Assembly (NCBI GenBank): GCA_964586155.1
Contig: CAZPHC010000012.1
Coordinates: 97,725-161,724, forward strand
Length of the DNA stretch: 64,000 bases
Direction of reading: 5' to 3'
Origin: SXNM01 sp964586155
Lineage (GTDB): Bacteria; Myxococcota_A; UBA9042
Numbering within the stretch: position 1 is the stretch's first letter; the number at the start of each line of letters is the position of its first letter. Position numbers and translations under genes: made by a program. Shown one piece after another: positions 24,501 through 31,547 of the stretch. The notes beneath the pieces are model-generated. The model saw only the letters and a program-made list of their open reading frames with translations. It did no database searches and was not told the DNA's origin.

Positions 24501-26771
24501 GTCCATCGCGGCGCAGTCGGCGTTGGTCTGGCATTGGCAGGAGCTGGGGCCGGCCTCGCAGGCGCCCTTCTGGCATGTGTCGCCGCTGGTGCAGTCGCTG
24601 CCGTCGGCGTCGCAGGCCTGGCCGTCGTTGCGCGGCGTCAGGGCGCACTTGCCGGTCTTGGGCTCGCATTGGTTGACGACGCAGAGCGTGTCGTCCTGCG
24701 GCGAGCAGTAGACCTTGGTCGCGGGGTTGACCTGGCAGGTCTTGCTGACGCCGTTGCAGTAGAGCTTGGCGCAGAGATCGGTCGATTGCTTGCCGGCGCA
24801 GTCGTCATCCTTCTGGCATTCGCAGACGTTGCTGCCGGCCTTGCAGCTGCCCTGGTAGCAGAAGTCGTCCTTGGTGCAGCTGTTGCCGTCGGCGTCGCAG
24901 GCGAAGCCGTCGTTGCGGGGTTGTAGCGCGCATTGGCCGGTCTTGGGCTGGCAGGTGTTGGCGGCGCAGACGGTGTCGTCGACGGTCGGGCAAGTCACGA
25001 CGCTGGCCGGGTTGAGCTGGCACTCGCTCTTGGCCTTGTTGCAGAAGAGCGTGCCGTTGCAGAGGTCGCCGTCGTCGAGCTTGGCGCAGTCGGCGTCCTC
25101 GCTGCAGGCGCAGGTGTTGGCGCTGGCGGTGCAATTGCCTTTGGCGTCGCAGACCTCGCCGACGGTGCAGGTGTTGCCGTCGTCGCAGGACTCGCTGACG
25201 TGGGCCGGCATCATCACGCAGTCGCCGGTGGTCGGCTGGCAGGTGTTCTTGGCGCAGTAGCTGTCGCCGACGGTCGGGCAGCTGACGACGCTCGCCGGGT
25301 TGAACTCGCAGCTGCCGCTGGCCTGGTTGCAGAAGGCTACGCCGTTGCAGAGGTTGCCGTCGTCGGCGGCCTTGCAGTCGGCGTCGGAGCTGCACTTGCA
25401 GACGTCGGTGCCGGGCTTGCAGCTGCCGGCGAGGCAGGCGTCGCCCTTGGTGCAGACCTCCCCGTCGTCGCAGGCGGTCTTGTTCGGCAGCTCGGTCATG
25501 GCGCAGGTGCCGGTACTCTTGTTGCACTGGTTCTTGCTGCAGGCGGTGTCCTTGGCGTTGTTGCAGACGACGACGGTGGCCGGGTTGATCGCGCATTGGA
25601 ACGGCGCTTGGGCCTTGTTGCAGAACAGCGTGCCGTTGCACGGGTCGGCGTCGTTCTGGCCGGCGCAGTCGGCGTCGGTCAGGCAGGCGCAGGTGGCGCT
25701 GCCGCCGGCGCAGCCGCCCTTGCCGTCGCATTGGGTGCCGGTGGTGCAGAGGTTGCCGTCGTCGCAGGCCTGGCCCTGCGGCACGGGGATGGCCGTACAG
25801 GCGCCCTTGTCCTCGTCGCAGGCGTTGACGACGCAGGGCTCGTCCGAGGCCGCGCAGGTGACGACGGTGGCCGGGTTGATCGTGCAGGTGCCGGTCTTGA
25901 GCTCGCAGAAGAGCGTGCCGTTGCAGAGCTTGCCGTCCTCGAAGCCGGCGCAGTCGCTGTCGGCCTTGCAGGCGCAGCTGTTGCTGCCGCCCTGGCACGC
26001 GCCGTCGGCATCGCAGGCGTCGTCCTTGGTGCAGGCGTTGCCGTCGTCACAGGCCACCTTGGCGGCGCCGGCCTTGTGCGCGCATTTGCCGCTCTCGGGC
26101 AGGCAGAGGTCTGCCGTGCACGGGTTGCCGTCGTCGCAGTCCTTGGCCGCTCCGGCGGCGCAGACGCCGCTGAAGCAGGTCTCCTTGTAGGTGCAGGCGT
26201 TGCCGTCGTCGCAGACCACGTCTTCGTTGACGGCCTCGTGGGCGCAGTCGCCGGTCTTGGGCACGCAGGCATCCGCGGTGCAGACGTTGCCGTCGTCGCA
26301 GCTCTTGATCCCCGAGCCGACGCATTGGCCGGCCTGGCAGGCCCCGCCCAGCGAGCACGACGACACCGGGGTGCAGGTGGCGCCGTCGGCGGCGGCGACC
26401 TGGGCGCACTGGCCGTCGACGCAGGTCGCCACCTGGCACGGGGCCGTCGCGGCGGGGCAGTCGGCGTCCTTGGCGCAGGCCTGGGGGGCCGCATCTGGCG
26501 CGGTGTCCGACGTGCCGGTCTCGGCGGCGTCGGCGAGCGTGTCGCTGGACGCGGTGTCGGCGCTGTTCGTGTCGGCGCTGTTCGTGTCGGCGCCGATCGT
26601 GTCGAGCGTGGCGTCGGTCCCGGCCACCTCGGCCTGCGACGCGCCGTCGGCCGTGTCGGCGTTGCCGCTCGCCCCGCCGGGGCTGGTCGCCTCGCCAGCG
26701 CAGCCTGCCAGACCGAAGGCGGCGCACGCGGCGGCGCAAAGGAGCCAGGAGGCCCTGTTTGCCATGTTCAT
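18546..26771 (-). CDS. 2741-residue Cys-rich surface lipoprotein with CDDGN repeats, two propellers and RCC1-like C-terminus
   Basis: The signal peptide ends in lipobox LAGC (Cys24), then an Asp/Ala/Ser/Thr spacer to about 95. Residues about 95-1205, 1530-1630 and 2074-2385 are built of more than thirty Cys-rich units around CDDGNxCTxDxC, each giving six or more spaced Cys likely joined as disulfides. Between them lie two propeller-like regions (about 1210-1525 and 1637-2070) with motifs such as DGGHLLVG, DDGGFTAVG and PDGGVFGAG. Residues about 2390-2741 carry RCC1/BNR-type blades (CWGSNAHGQLGAG, CWGYNGSGQLGNG, CWGSNSIGQVGDG). All parts are typical of extracellular scaffold or adhesive proteins; no enzyme motif is seen. 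GGGGGA precedes the ATG. The uninterrupted frame of 8.2 kb argues the assembly is sound here. Confidence 0.9.
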   Translation of the reverse strand: MNMANRASWLLCAAACAAFGLAGCAGEATSPGGASGNADTADGASQAEVAGTDATLDTIGADTNSADTNSADTASSDTLADAAETGTSDTAPDAAPQACAKDADCPAATAPCQVATCVDGQCAQVAAADGATCTPVSSCSLGGACQAGQCVGSGIKSCDDGNVCTADACVPKTGDCAHEAVNEDVVCDDGNACTYKETCFSGVCAAGAAKDCDDGNPCTADLCLPESGKCAHKAGAAKVACDDGNACTKDDACDADGACQGGSNSCACKADSDCAGFEDGKLCNGTLFCELKTGTCTINPATVVTCAASDEPCVVNACDEDKGACTAIPVPQGQACDDGNLCTTGTQCDGKGGCAGGSATCACLTDADCAGQNDADPCNGTLFCNKAQAPFQCAINPATVVVCNNAKDTACSKNQCNKSTGTCAMTELPNKTACDDGEVCTKGDACLAGSCKPGTDVCKCSSDADCKAADDGNLCNGVAFCNQASGSCEFNPASVVSCPTVGDSYCAKNTCQPTTGDCVMMPAHVSESCDDGNTCTVGEVCDAKGNCTASANTCACSEDADCAKLDDGDLCNGTLFCNKAKSECQLNPASVVTCPTVDDTVCAANTCQPKTGQCALQPRNDGFACDADGNSCTKDDFCYQGSCKAGSNVCECQKDDDCAGKQSTDLCAKLYCNGVSKTCQVNPATKVYCSPQDDTLCVVNQCEPKTGKCALTPRNDGQACDADGSDCTSGDTCQKGACEAGPSSCQCQTNADCAAMDDGNPCNGVLKCGADSKCAVDLATVVTCQNDGDTPCLENRCDKADGKCKLTAINNKSPCGNGTLCTGVPLCNEGTCTTGADVDCDDKDACTTDSCDDYKGCLHAPQTGAPCDDGSLCTSDDACLKGTCTGSAVVCKEGTPCTIDACVPSKGCVYTPHGGICDDGNACTLQDTCVGTKCLSFKALGCDDGLVCTTDSCDKAKGCVHTLNTAPCNDGNACTKDDACSNGACTGKAINVKVDCDDGNACTSDACDAAAGCTYLKLTHGSGVENHHFCDDGKWCTNNQCTAGICVVTGPACSAKSGCNDFLCDEAKKTCTTVALKPGDVCDDNSVCTKVSTCDNALKCVGSVPLDCDDGNACTQDACNAALGCQHTSSTAACEDGDACTVGSKCASGVCQGGAALDCDDDQPCTADSCNPKSGCAHAPTSDGKACGDAAECQTQGVCKAGRCEGAIARPWQQSGLGVPASCGDIVAGDGGEWFVFGRLQNVQGVWEPAWMQLNFAGKPGNTWTLPSKDHGMLWTGIRGKSGLVAVGHTRDGAVGGRDGLFVRVAGEATVTTALVLGGSNDEVFYDLAPTADGGHLLVGVNQSKGAGGDDGWLVRLDKADKVAWDKALGTVVDDRLRAIVATDDGGFTAVGTVGAYAGWLLRLAADGAVVKERIDGDASDARRYLAVLALAGGESVVGDKVLRVFDKNGNPTTTIGFGGGGTATDVRARPGGGYAVSASQASLLDAKGVTTFATPAAAAGSAIDGLEVGARIFADGADSLISLGQGGCAMKHPDNFGHLACADSGACFLKTKADCADDSLCTKNESCSKGQCTSDSVLSAPCPDSDPCLVNAGCDPKTGKCSYPAKQEGAACANASGPCVVMGTCKSGVCGGDYQAAWTIALAAKDECCGEYDRGGGGLAEKARFESQLASFRVLATHPDGGVFGAGEATVQLNNRKTNAIYAQDYHPVGTALSYFGWNEVVAGCKTTKNHIPLGDGDKTDWYLAVDAGALKDGSTAVLASIPDISGMTGAPDCNGNCKVKGVANQCNVSGSSDPPVTNRRAAMRRFLDGKAQTRIYIGGTTTDPRAMAVPAGAVSLLVLARDFEGDNTKNPRQFSVYTLATKADGSSQDKVLSNTRTSFGNADEPADIDAHSDGGWLACGNTTVTNANSSLEEAHTVAGRFDKTGKLLWSDVAKSSNATTVHGCGWTSFGAVVAGKSAQTVAGTTAQLIWVRSLTEGGKLRWDRTYRPASGTTFMQDVLPVGDTVVLGGTLNGKSGLLRLDAFGTDLGDKTVSGVVRQWKAMPDGGFAGAGYAGGSPQIIRTDAFGNAPCSAVGGCLGKAFADCDDANGCTFDACDAVAGCTNTPVNDGNLCDDGDPCTDVGACTKSACSKGAPLPQKTACDDGDICTAIGQCAANGSCLAPSSCDDGKPCTADLCDAKTGACSHKAIAAGGACDDGVACTGATTCDAAGSCGGGKDLCVGGTKVCDFDADCDDKDGCTADTCASNVCVHKALAKGAACDDGSKCTENDACDAAGACKGSALDCADSNPCTVDACSESALCTHVPANDGAVCDDGNACTSDTTCKSGLCLGTSKCDDGELCTVASCNPDGSCAQAPVLYGVDCGGGFKCDGKGACLSTGGATGVLAGSTLNSCAIFNGKLSCWGAGGAGVIGDGDLGDRSKPALVSISGTPLDVALAGTGSTACALVKDAQGTRDVWCWGNNGYSLVAANGSSTYATPQKRAGTTGAVDVSVSMQHACVVFEQGHVACWGVGTAGQLNGSKLSGVKSTPLYVDGVSDAVKVAIGVDSTCVLRASGAIRCWGSNAHGQLGAGPQPAGTYGPVNVDVGAKFKALAAGFRHYCAQTTANELWCWGYNGSGQLGNGTTINSDVPVKVMTSLNNRGVVGAGTAATCAMDSGEWLHCWGLGTQGQIGDGNNTTVLGTTVKVVGEKLWMRAMSTFGQTPCMVQKDGRVYCWGSNSIGQVGDGTTTDRNVPTQITMP

Positions 26772-26902
26772 GTGATCCCCCAGGCGCCTGCCCCGCCCCT
26801 CCGTCGAGCGACCTGGCGCGTCGCGTCGGCACGGGGCCCCAGGGCAGATCGTCGCGTCCTACGCTGGGAGATTGGCAGATGCGCCCACGCGCTGCCAGAC
26901 GT

Positions 26903-26927
26903 GACCAGACCGTGTCCAGATCTGGTC
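26903..26927. promoter_or_regulatory. Inverted repeat with CAGATCTG upstream of the giant gene
   Basis: GACCAGA (26903-26909) and TCTGGTC (26921-26927) form a perfect 7-bp inverted repeat with an 11-nt centre, overlapping the palindrome CAGATCTG (26917-26924). On the minus strand three TCTGG units follow one another. It lies 132-156 nt upstream of the giant lipoprotein and 50 nt beyond the methylase stop, so it could be an operator or a terminator. Confidence 0.4.
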
Positions 26928-26976
26928 ATCCAAGGCCGGCAACAGCGCTCGAGCGGGCGCAGACGCCCTGCGGGGC

Positions 26977-28104
26977 TCAGCGTGCGGCGGCCGTCCGACC
27001 GTCGGCCAGCGCGGCGACGGCCTCACCGCTGACGACGTCGTCGCAGAGCCCGGCGCGGACCAGCGCTTCGCCGCCCGCCCAGGGGCGCGGCGTGACGACG
27101 AAGACGTGCTCGACGTTGCGGCTGCGGCCCGGCTTGCCGACGACCTTGCCGCTGGGATCGTAGATGCCGATCTTCGAGCCGACGTAGCGCTCGTGGCCGC
27201 GTCGCAGCACCTGCACGTGGCCGCGTCCCAGCAGCAGCCGCGCCATCGCCGGGGCCGAGATCGCGCCCTCGTCGGAGAAGCTGACGACCAGGCGCTCGGC
27301 GGCGACGCGCTCGACCAGGGCCTGCATCGTCGCGGCGATCTGGCGCTTGGAGTTGAAGGCGCTGCGCCGCTGCTGCACGTCGACGCGCTTGCAGGCGACG
27401 CCGAAGGTCTCGGGTTGATCCCAGCGCACCAGCGTCTCCCAGACGTGGTAGTTGCCGAGGTAGCTGTGCTGGTTGTAGGGCGGGTCGAGGTAGGCGACGT
27501 CGGCGTCGAGCCCGGCGGCGTCGAGCGCGTCGAGCCGATGCGCCTCGCAGGGGCCAAAGCGCGAGGCCGGCAGCAGCTCGGGCAGACGCAGCGCGACCGG
27601 CCGCAACGCCCGCGGCGCCCACTGCTTGAGGTAGGCCATCTGCACGCCGACGGTCGAGTCGACGCGGTCTGCGGCCTCCATCAGCGCGGTCAGCAGCACC
27701 GCTTCGAGCACGGGTTCCAGGGCCCAACGCGCGATCTGCTCGCGCATCGCCTCGATCCTCGCGGCGTTGTCCGGGTGCAGGTAGCGAGCCCGCTCGGCGT
27801 AGGTCGCCGTGAACCAGCCCGCGCGCGGCGGAACTGCGGCCAACTCGGCCAGCAGCCGCGTCACGTCCGCAGCGACGCGCTCGCGATCGGCGACGACGTG
27901 GCAGCGGGCCAGGACCTCGGCGTAGGCGTTGTGATCGTTCGAGCGGACACGAAAGCCCTCGGCCTTGAGCGCGTGGCCGACGCGCGCGGTGCCCGAGAAG
28001 ACGTCGAGCACGGTGCGCACCGGAGCGTCGGCCTCGTCGAGCCCGGCGACCGTCGCGCAGATCAGCGGCAGCAGCGCACGCTTGGACCCGAGGTATTTGA
28101 TCAT
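26977..28104 (-). CDS. D12-class DNA adenine N6-methyltransferase (orphan)
   Basis: This is a 375-residue alpha-class MTase. The N-terminal IKYLGSKRALLP is the motif X region, DVFSGTARVG (34-43) the S-adenosylmethionine loop, and DPPYNQHSYLGNY from 207 the catalytic motif IV that flips and methylates adenine. No endonuclease gene is adjacent, so it is an orphan methylase, probably modifying genome sites for regulation or protection. The DPPYN-HSY-NYH-WETL type is a distinct branch from Dam. The ATG overlaps the stop of the upstream DUF6812-like gene by 4 nt, implying coupled translation. The target sequence cannot be read from the protein. Confidence 0.9.
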   Translation of the reverse strand: MIKYLGSKRALLPLICATVAGLDEADAPVRTVLDVFSGTARVGHALKAEGFRVRSNDHNAYAEVLARCHVVADRERVAADVTRLLAELAAVPPRAGWFTATYAERARYLHPDNAARIEAMREQIARWALEPVLEAVLLTALMEAADRVDSTVGVQMAYLKQWAPRALRPVALRLPELLPASRFGPCEAHRLDALDAAGLDADVAYLDPPYNQHSYLGNYHVWETLVRWDQPETFGVACKRVDVQQRRSAFNSKRQIAATMQALVERVAAERLVVSFSDEGAISAPAMARLLLGRGHVQVLRRGHERYVGSKIGIYDPSGKVVGKPGRSRNVEHVFVVTPRPWAGGEALVRAGLCDDVVSGEAVAALADGRTAAAR

Positions 28105-28661
28105 CGGCCCGAGGTGCCGGGCGGCGGAGCGGCGTCCGTCTTGTCCCCGACCTCGGAGATGCCGTGCACGCGATCGACGTTGACGTAGAGCTCCGGCAGC
28201 GTGTCGACGAGGTCGGACTGGCCGCCGCCGCGCTCGGCGTGGATCGCGGCGCCTTCGACGCGGACGAAGCTGTGCGAGGCGCGCATCGCGTCCCAGACCC
28301 GCGCGCCGTCACGGACCTGCACGGTGCCGACGATGCTGACGCGGTCGAGCATCAGCAGCACGCGGCGACGAGGCAGGGGCGTCGCCATGCGCGCGCGGGC
28401 TTCGGCGATCGCCGAGCGCTGGTCGCCGGTGACGTCGCCCGGCAGGACCAGGCTGACGGCGGCGACGCGCAGGTCCAAGTCACCGAGGTGCTCGCGTCGA
28501 CCCGAGAGGTAGGCGTTGACCACGCGCAACATGCCGTCGTGGTCGTTCAGGGCGTCGAGAACGCTGCGGCGCGGCGGCAACTCGATGTGTCCGCGCACCC
28601 AGCCGAGGTTGGAGGCCAACCTGGCGGGATACCGCGAGCGTTCGTCTGCATGGGCCATCAT
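28101..28661 (-). CDS. Two-repeat DUF6812-like protein coupled to the methylase
   Basis: This is about a 186-residue soluble protein. Two similar halves can be seen: GHIELPPRRSVLDALNDHDG... and GTVQVRDGARVWDAMRASHS..., each a beta-rich unit of about 65 residues ending in a V-x-V/L strand. This resembles DUF6812-type domains of unknown function. Three consecutive ATGs (28664, 28661, 28658) follow AGGAG; the second has five bases of spacing and is chosen, the third is also possible. The stop overlaps the methylase start (ATGA). A link between this small protein and DNA methylation is possible from the coupling but not otherwise shown. Confidence 0.65.
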   Translation of the reverse strand: MMAHADERSRYPARLASNLGWVRGHIELPPRRSVLDALNDHDGMLRVVNAYLSGRREHLGDLDLRVAAVSLVLPGDVTGDQRSAIAEARARMATPLPRRRVLLMLDRVSIVGTVQVRDGARVWDAMRASHSFVRVEGAAIHAERGGGQSDLVDTLPELYVNVDRVHGISEVGDKTDAAPPPGTSGR

Positions 28662-28704
28662 CATCACTCCTGCCACCGCCACCGCTGCCCCTCGGATGCG
28701 CTGG

Positions 28705-28733
28705 AGTGTAGAAAGCGAGCGGTCCCGGGTCCA
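28705..28733 (-). promoter_or_regulatory. Possible promoter of the DUF6812-methylase pair
   Basis: TGGACC (28733-28728), a 17-nt spacer and TACACT (28710-28705) on the minus strand, about 44 nt upstream of the first start. The same TACACT -10 precedes the pseudokinase gene. Confidence 0.4.
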
Positions 28734-28824
28734 GCAATGCGGCCGGACTTTGCAAATCCTCGCATTTCTGCCAAGCCGACGATGGACGACACAGACGGCC
28801 GCACGTGGCCACCCGGGATCGCAC

Positions 28825-29283
28825 ATGAGCCAGCCAGAATCGAGCCAACCAGGATCGAGCCCTCCAGAGTCGAGCGGCGCAGGCCCGCGCGAGCAAGCGA
28901 CGCTCTACGAGCAACTTGGCGGCGACGCCGAGGTGCGCGCGCTCGTCGACCGCTTCTACGACGCGATGGAGACGCTGCCGCAAGCGGCGACCATCCGCGC
29001 CATGCACCCGAACAACCTCAGCAGCTCGCGGCTCAAGCTCTACGAGTTCCTGTCGGGCTGGCTCGGCGGGCCGCAGCTCTACATCGAGAAGCGCGGCCAT
29101 CCACGGCTGCGCGCGCGCCACATGCCCTTCGCCATCGGTGACGCCGAGGCCGCGGCGTGGATGCTCTGCATGGCCGACGCGCTCGACGGCCTGCCTAGCA
29201 CGGTGTCGCCGATGCTGCGCGAGGTGCTCTGGTCGCAGCTCGGCCAGGTCGCGGCGTTCATGCGCAACCAGGGGCCGGCCTGA
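28825..29283 (+). CDS. Group II truncated haemoglobin
   Basis: A 152-residue globin. After a 22-residue Ser/Pro/Glu-rich leader it shows YEQLGG, DRFYDAM (B-helix with aromatic residues at 44-45) and LSGWLGGPQLYIEKRGHPRLRARHMPF, where His99 is the proximal haem ligand. Trp112 in AAAWMLCM is the G8 Trp that marks group II. Such proteins bind oxygen or nitric oxide and may detoxify reactive nitrogen species or deliver oxygen; expression in the cytoplasm is expected. The Ser/Pro leader is not needed for the fold. It diverges from the DUF6812-methylase pair and converges on the second surface lipoprotein. Confidence 0.93.
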   Translation: MSQPESSQPGSSPPESSGAGPREQATLYEQLGGDAEVRALVDRFYDAMETLPQAATIRAMHPNNLSSSRLKLYEFLSGWLGGPQLYIEKRGHPRLRARHMPFAIGDAEAAAWMLCMADALDGLPSTVSPMLREVLWSQLGQVAAFMRNQGPA

Positions 29284-29302
29284 GCACGCGGCGTTCGCGT
29301 GC
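29284..29302. terminator. Hairpin directly after the globin stop
   Basis: GCACGCG-GCGTT-CGCGTGC, a perfect 7-bp stem with a 5-nt loop starting at the base after the globin stop, 20 nt from the stop of the converging lipoprotein gene. No T-tract; probable bidirectional terminator. Confidence 0.55.
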
Positions 29303-29322
29303 CCAGGCCACCCGGTCCGCCG

Positions 29323-31269
29323 CTACAGGCTGAAGATGTAGCTGTTGCCGGTCTTGATCTCGTACTTCACGATCGAGAACAGGTCGTGGGCGAAGTAGAG
29401 ATCGTGCGGTGGCGACGGGTCGATCATCATGCCGCCAAAGCTCAGGTAGCCAGGGATCAGCGGCGTGCCGGTGTTGCCGCAAGCGCCCTGCATGCCGAGC
29501 GTCGGGTGCCAGCACGGCCAGGTCGTGCGGTCGCCGGTGGTCAGGTCGACCGCGATCGCGCCCGACGCGCCCTTGACGCCGTAGGTCCACAGCACCTTGC
29601 GGTACGGATCCCAGCGCGACCAGCGATCGCCGAGCGCCTCGGCGTTGATCGGGCCGGCGCCGAGACCGCCGATGTCCTTGCCGTTGCTGATCAGCTTGCG
29701 GTTGCCGGTGGCGAGGTCGACCTCGATCAGCTTGGTGTCCGAGACGGCGTAGAGCTTGCTGCCGACGATCTCGAACGCGCGCATCTGGAACTGGATCTCG
29801 CTGTAGCCCGAGCCGACCGGATCTTTGATCGAGGTCGACTGGTTGGCGTCCGGCACGCGGGTGAGGAACTCGCACTTGCTGAAGTCCTTGGGGAACTTCG
29901 CGACGCCGCGGCCCGGCATGTTGATGTAGGCGAAGTAGAAGTTGTACTCGTCGTCCATCGCCCAGCCCTCGGGGATCATCTGCAGCACCTTCTTGCCGGG
30001 CAGGGTCGAGCCGTTGGGGCAGAGGGTGGACTGGTCGGCGGTCTCCTCGTCGAAGAGCAGCTCGCGGTCGCCGGTGGTCGGATCGATGCGGTAGACCTTC
30101 GGCGGCCCGATGTCGCTGATGGCGCCGACGCCGTAGATCTTGCCGTCCTTGCCGAGCTTCATGTCCATCAGCGTGATGAACTGCGGGCCCTTGCCGACCT
30201 CGGTGTAGCCGTTGGACGGGTCGTTGAAAGCGCCCGAGACGTGGCGGCGCTTGCCGGTCTTGATGTCGATGGCGAAGACCATCGTCTGGTACTTCTTGGT
30301 CGAGGTGCTCCAGCCGATCGCGACGAACCACTCGTTGCCGACCAGCACGCCGTTCCAGGCCTGCACGGTCGAGGCGAGATCGCGCATCCGCGGGCCCTCG
30401 CCGAAGCTGATCTTGGGCTCGAGGTTGTAGGGGCGCTTGCACATGTTCTCGAGCTTGCCGGCGCAGCGGCAGTCGATCGGGAAGTCACTGGGGTTGCTCC
30501 AGTACTGCACCAGCGGGCATTGCGCGCTGTCGTGGTACGGGCTCGACTTGTCGGTGATGTGGCTGACGCACTGCGCCGACGACTGGTTGCCGGTGTCGGT
30601 GAGCTCCTTGCAGCCCGGATTGTCGAGCTTCTTCTCGGCCAGGTAGTCGCAGGTGCTCTTGGTCACGTCGAAGCAGAAGCCCTGGCCGGTGCAGTCCTTC
30701 TTGGTGTACGCGCACATCGACTTGACGCCGGTGAGGTCGCCGCTGCAGATGCCGCCCTTGTACTCCTGGTCGTCCGGGCAGAAGCAGTAGGCCTTGCCGT
30801 CGGTCCACTCCTTGCACGTCATCAGGTTGCCGCATTTGGGGCTGGCGAGGTTGCAGGTGGCGCCCATGTTGGCGGGCTTGGTCGTGCTGGCGTCGCCGGC
30901 GTCGGTCGTGGCGGTGTCGGTGCTGGCGGTGTCGGTGCTGGCGGTGTCGGTGCTGGCGGTGTCGCCCGCCGTCGCCGTGTCGCCGACGGTGGCGGTGTCG
31001 TCGGTCGCCGCCGTATCACCGGCCGTCGCCGTGTCGCCGACGGTGGCGGTGTCGTCGGTCGTCGCCGCATCACCGGCCGTCGCGGTGTCGTCTACAGCCG
31101 TGTCGGCCGAGCCTGCGCCGTCGGCTGCGTCTTGGGCCGAGGCGTCGGAGGTCGTGGCGCTGTCGGCGGTCGACGTGCCGTCGCCCTCGTCGCTGCCACA
31201 GGCCGCCATCCAGGGGCCGACGAGCAAGGCCACTGCCAGCAAGCGTCGCGATGTCTTCCAGTTCCTCAT
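29323..31269 (-). CDS. Surface lipoprotein: DT-rich stalk, Cys-rich module, propeller-like C-terminal domain
   Basis: This is a 648-residue lipoprotein with lipobox MAAC (Cys24) and a stalk of about 100 residues of DTATVGDTATAG-type repeats. A Cys-rich module of about 100 residues follows (CNLASPKCGNLMTC...CFCPDD...). From about residue 250 comes the same domain as in the 1066-residue lipoprotein at 7281: CPLVQ..DFPIDCRC, then GEGPRMRD, IDIKTGKRRHVSG, IDPTTGDREL, VDLATGNRKL and YEIKTGNSYIFSL. The repeated IDxxTGxR strands suggest a propeller or other beta-solenoid. GGAG eight bases before the internal ATG fixes the start. It is a likely surface binding protein; the ligand is unknown. Confidence 0.85.
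   Translation of the reverse strand: MRNWKTSRRLLAVALLVGPWMAACGSDEGDGTSTADSATTSDASAQDAADGAGSADTAVDDTATAGDAATTDDTATVGDTATAGDTAATDDTATVGDTATAGDTASTDTASTDTASTDTATTDAGDASTTKPANMGATCNLASPKCGNLMTCKEWTDGKAYCFCPDDQEYKGGICSGDLTGVKSMCAYTKKDCTGQGFCFDVTKSTCDYLAEKKLDNPGCKELTDTGNQSSAQCVSHITDKSSPYHDSAQCPLVQYWSNPSDFPIDCRCAGKLENMCKRPYNLEPKISFGEGPRMRDLASTVQAWNGVLVGNEWFVAIGWSTSTKKYQTMVFAIDIKTGKRRHVSGAFNDPSNGYTEVGKGPQFITLMDMKLGKDGKIYGVGAISDIGPPKVYRIDPTTGDRELLFDEETADQSTLCPNGSTLPGKKVLQMIPEGWAMDDEYNFYFAYINMPGRGVAKFPKDFSKCEFLTRVPDANQSTSIKDPVGSGYSEIQFQMRAFEIVGSKLYAVSDTKLIEVDLATGNRKLISNGKDIGGLGAGPINAEALGDRWSRWDPYRKVLWTYGVKGASGAIAVDLTTGDRTTWPCWHPTLGMQGACGNTGTPLIPGYLSFGGMMIDPSPPHDLYFAHDLFSIVKYEIKTGNSYIFSL
30897..31100 (-). 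repeat. Coding minisatellite of the DT-rich stalk
   Basis: Tandem 15-nt units (GTCGGTGCTGGCGGT, four nearly identical copies) followed by longer repeats encode the DTAST / DTATVG stalk of this lipoprotein. It parallels the arrays at 7520 and 12443 but with a different DNA unit. Confidence 0.85.
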
Positions 31270-31547
31270 CCAGGGTCTCCAATCGTGCCGCGCGTCGCGG
31301 GCGGGGTGCCCGGGAGGGTGCGCAGCGGTAGGTCCAGCCGGGGGGCCACAATCCGGGCCGTGTCGGTACCATAGCAGCGCCCCGGCGAGAAGATGTCTTA
31401 CGGCCATCTAACCTCGGCCCTGCTGCGATCGACCGCGCCGTGCGGGGGCGGCGGGCCGGGGCGAGCCGCGTGCAGCGATCGTGCCCAGGGAATGGACATC
31501 CAGCGGCAGGAGTTGCCACCATCCACCTGTCGGCGGCAAGGAGCCCC

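Noticed and set aside
18786..24926. Two very long plus-strand open frames (over 900 codons each) opposite the giant Cys-rich gene
   Set aside because: They exist because Cys/Asp/Gly-rich codons give few stops on the other strand; they lack ribosome binding sites and read as Val/Ala/Gly low complexity.
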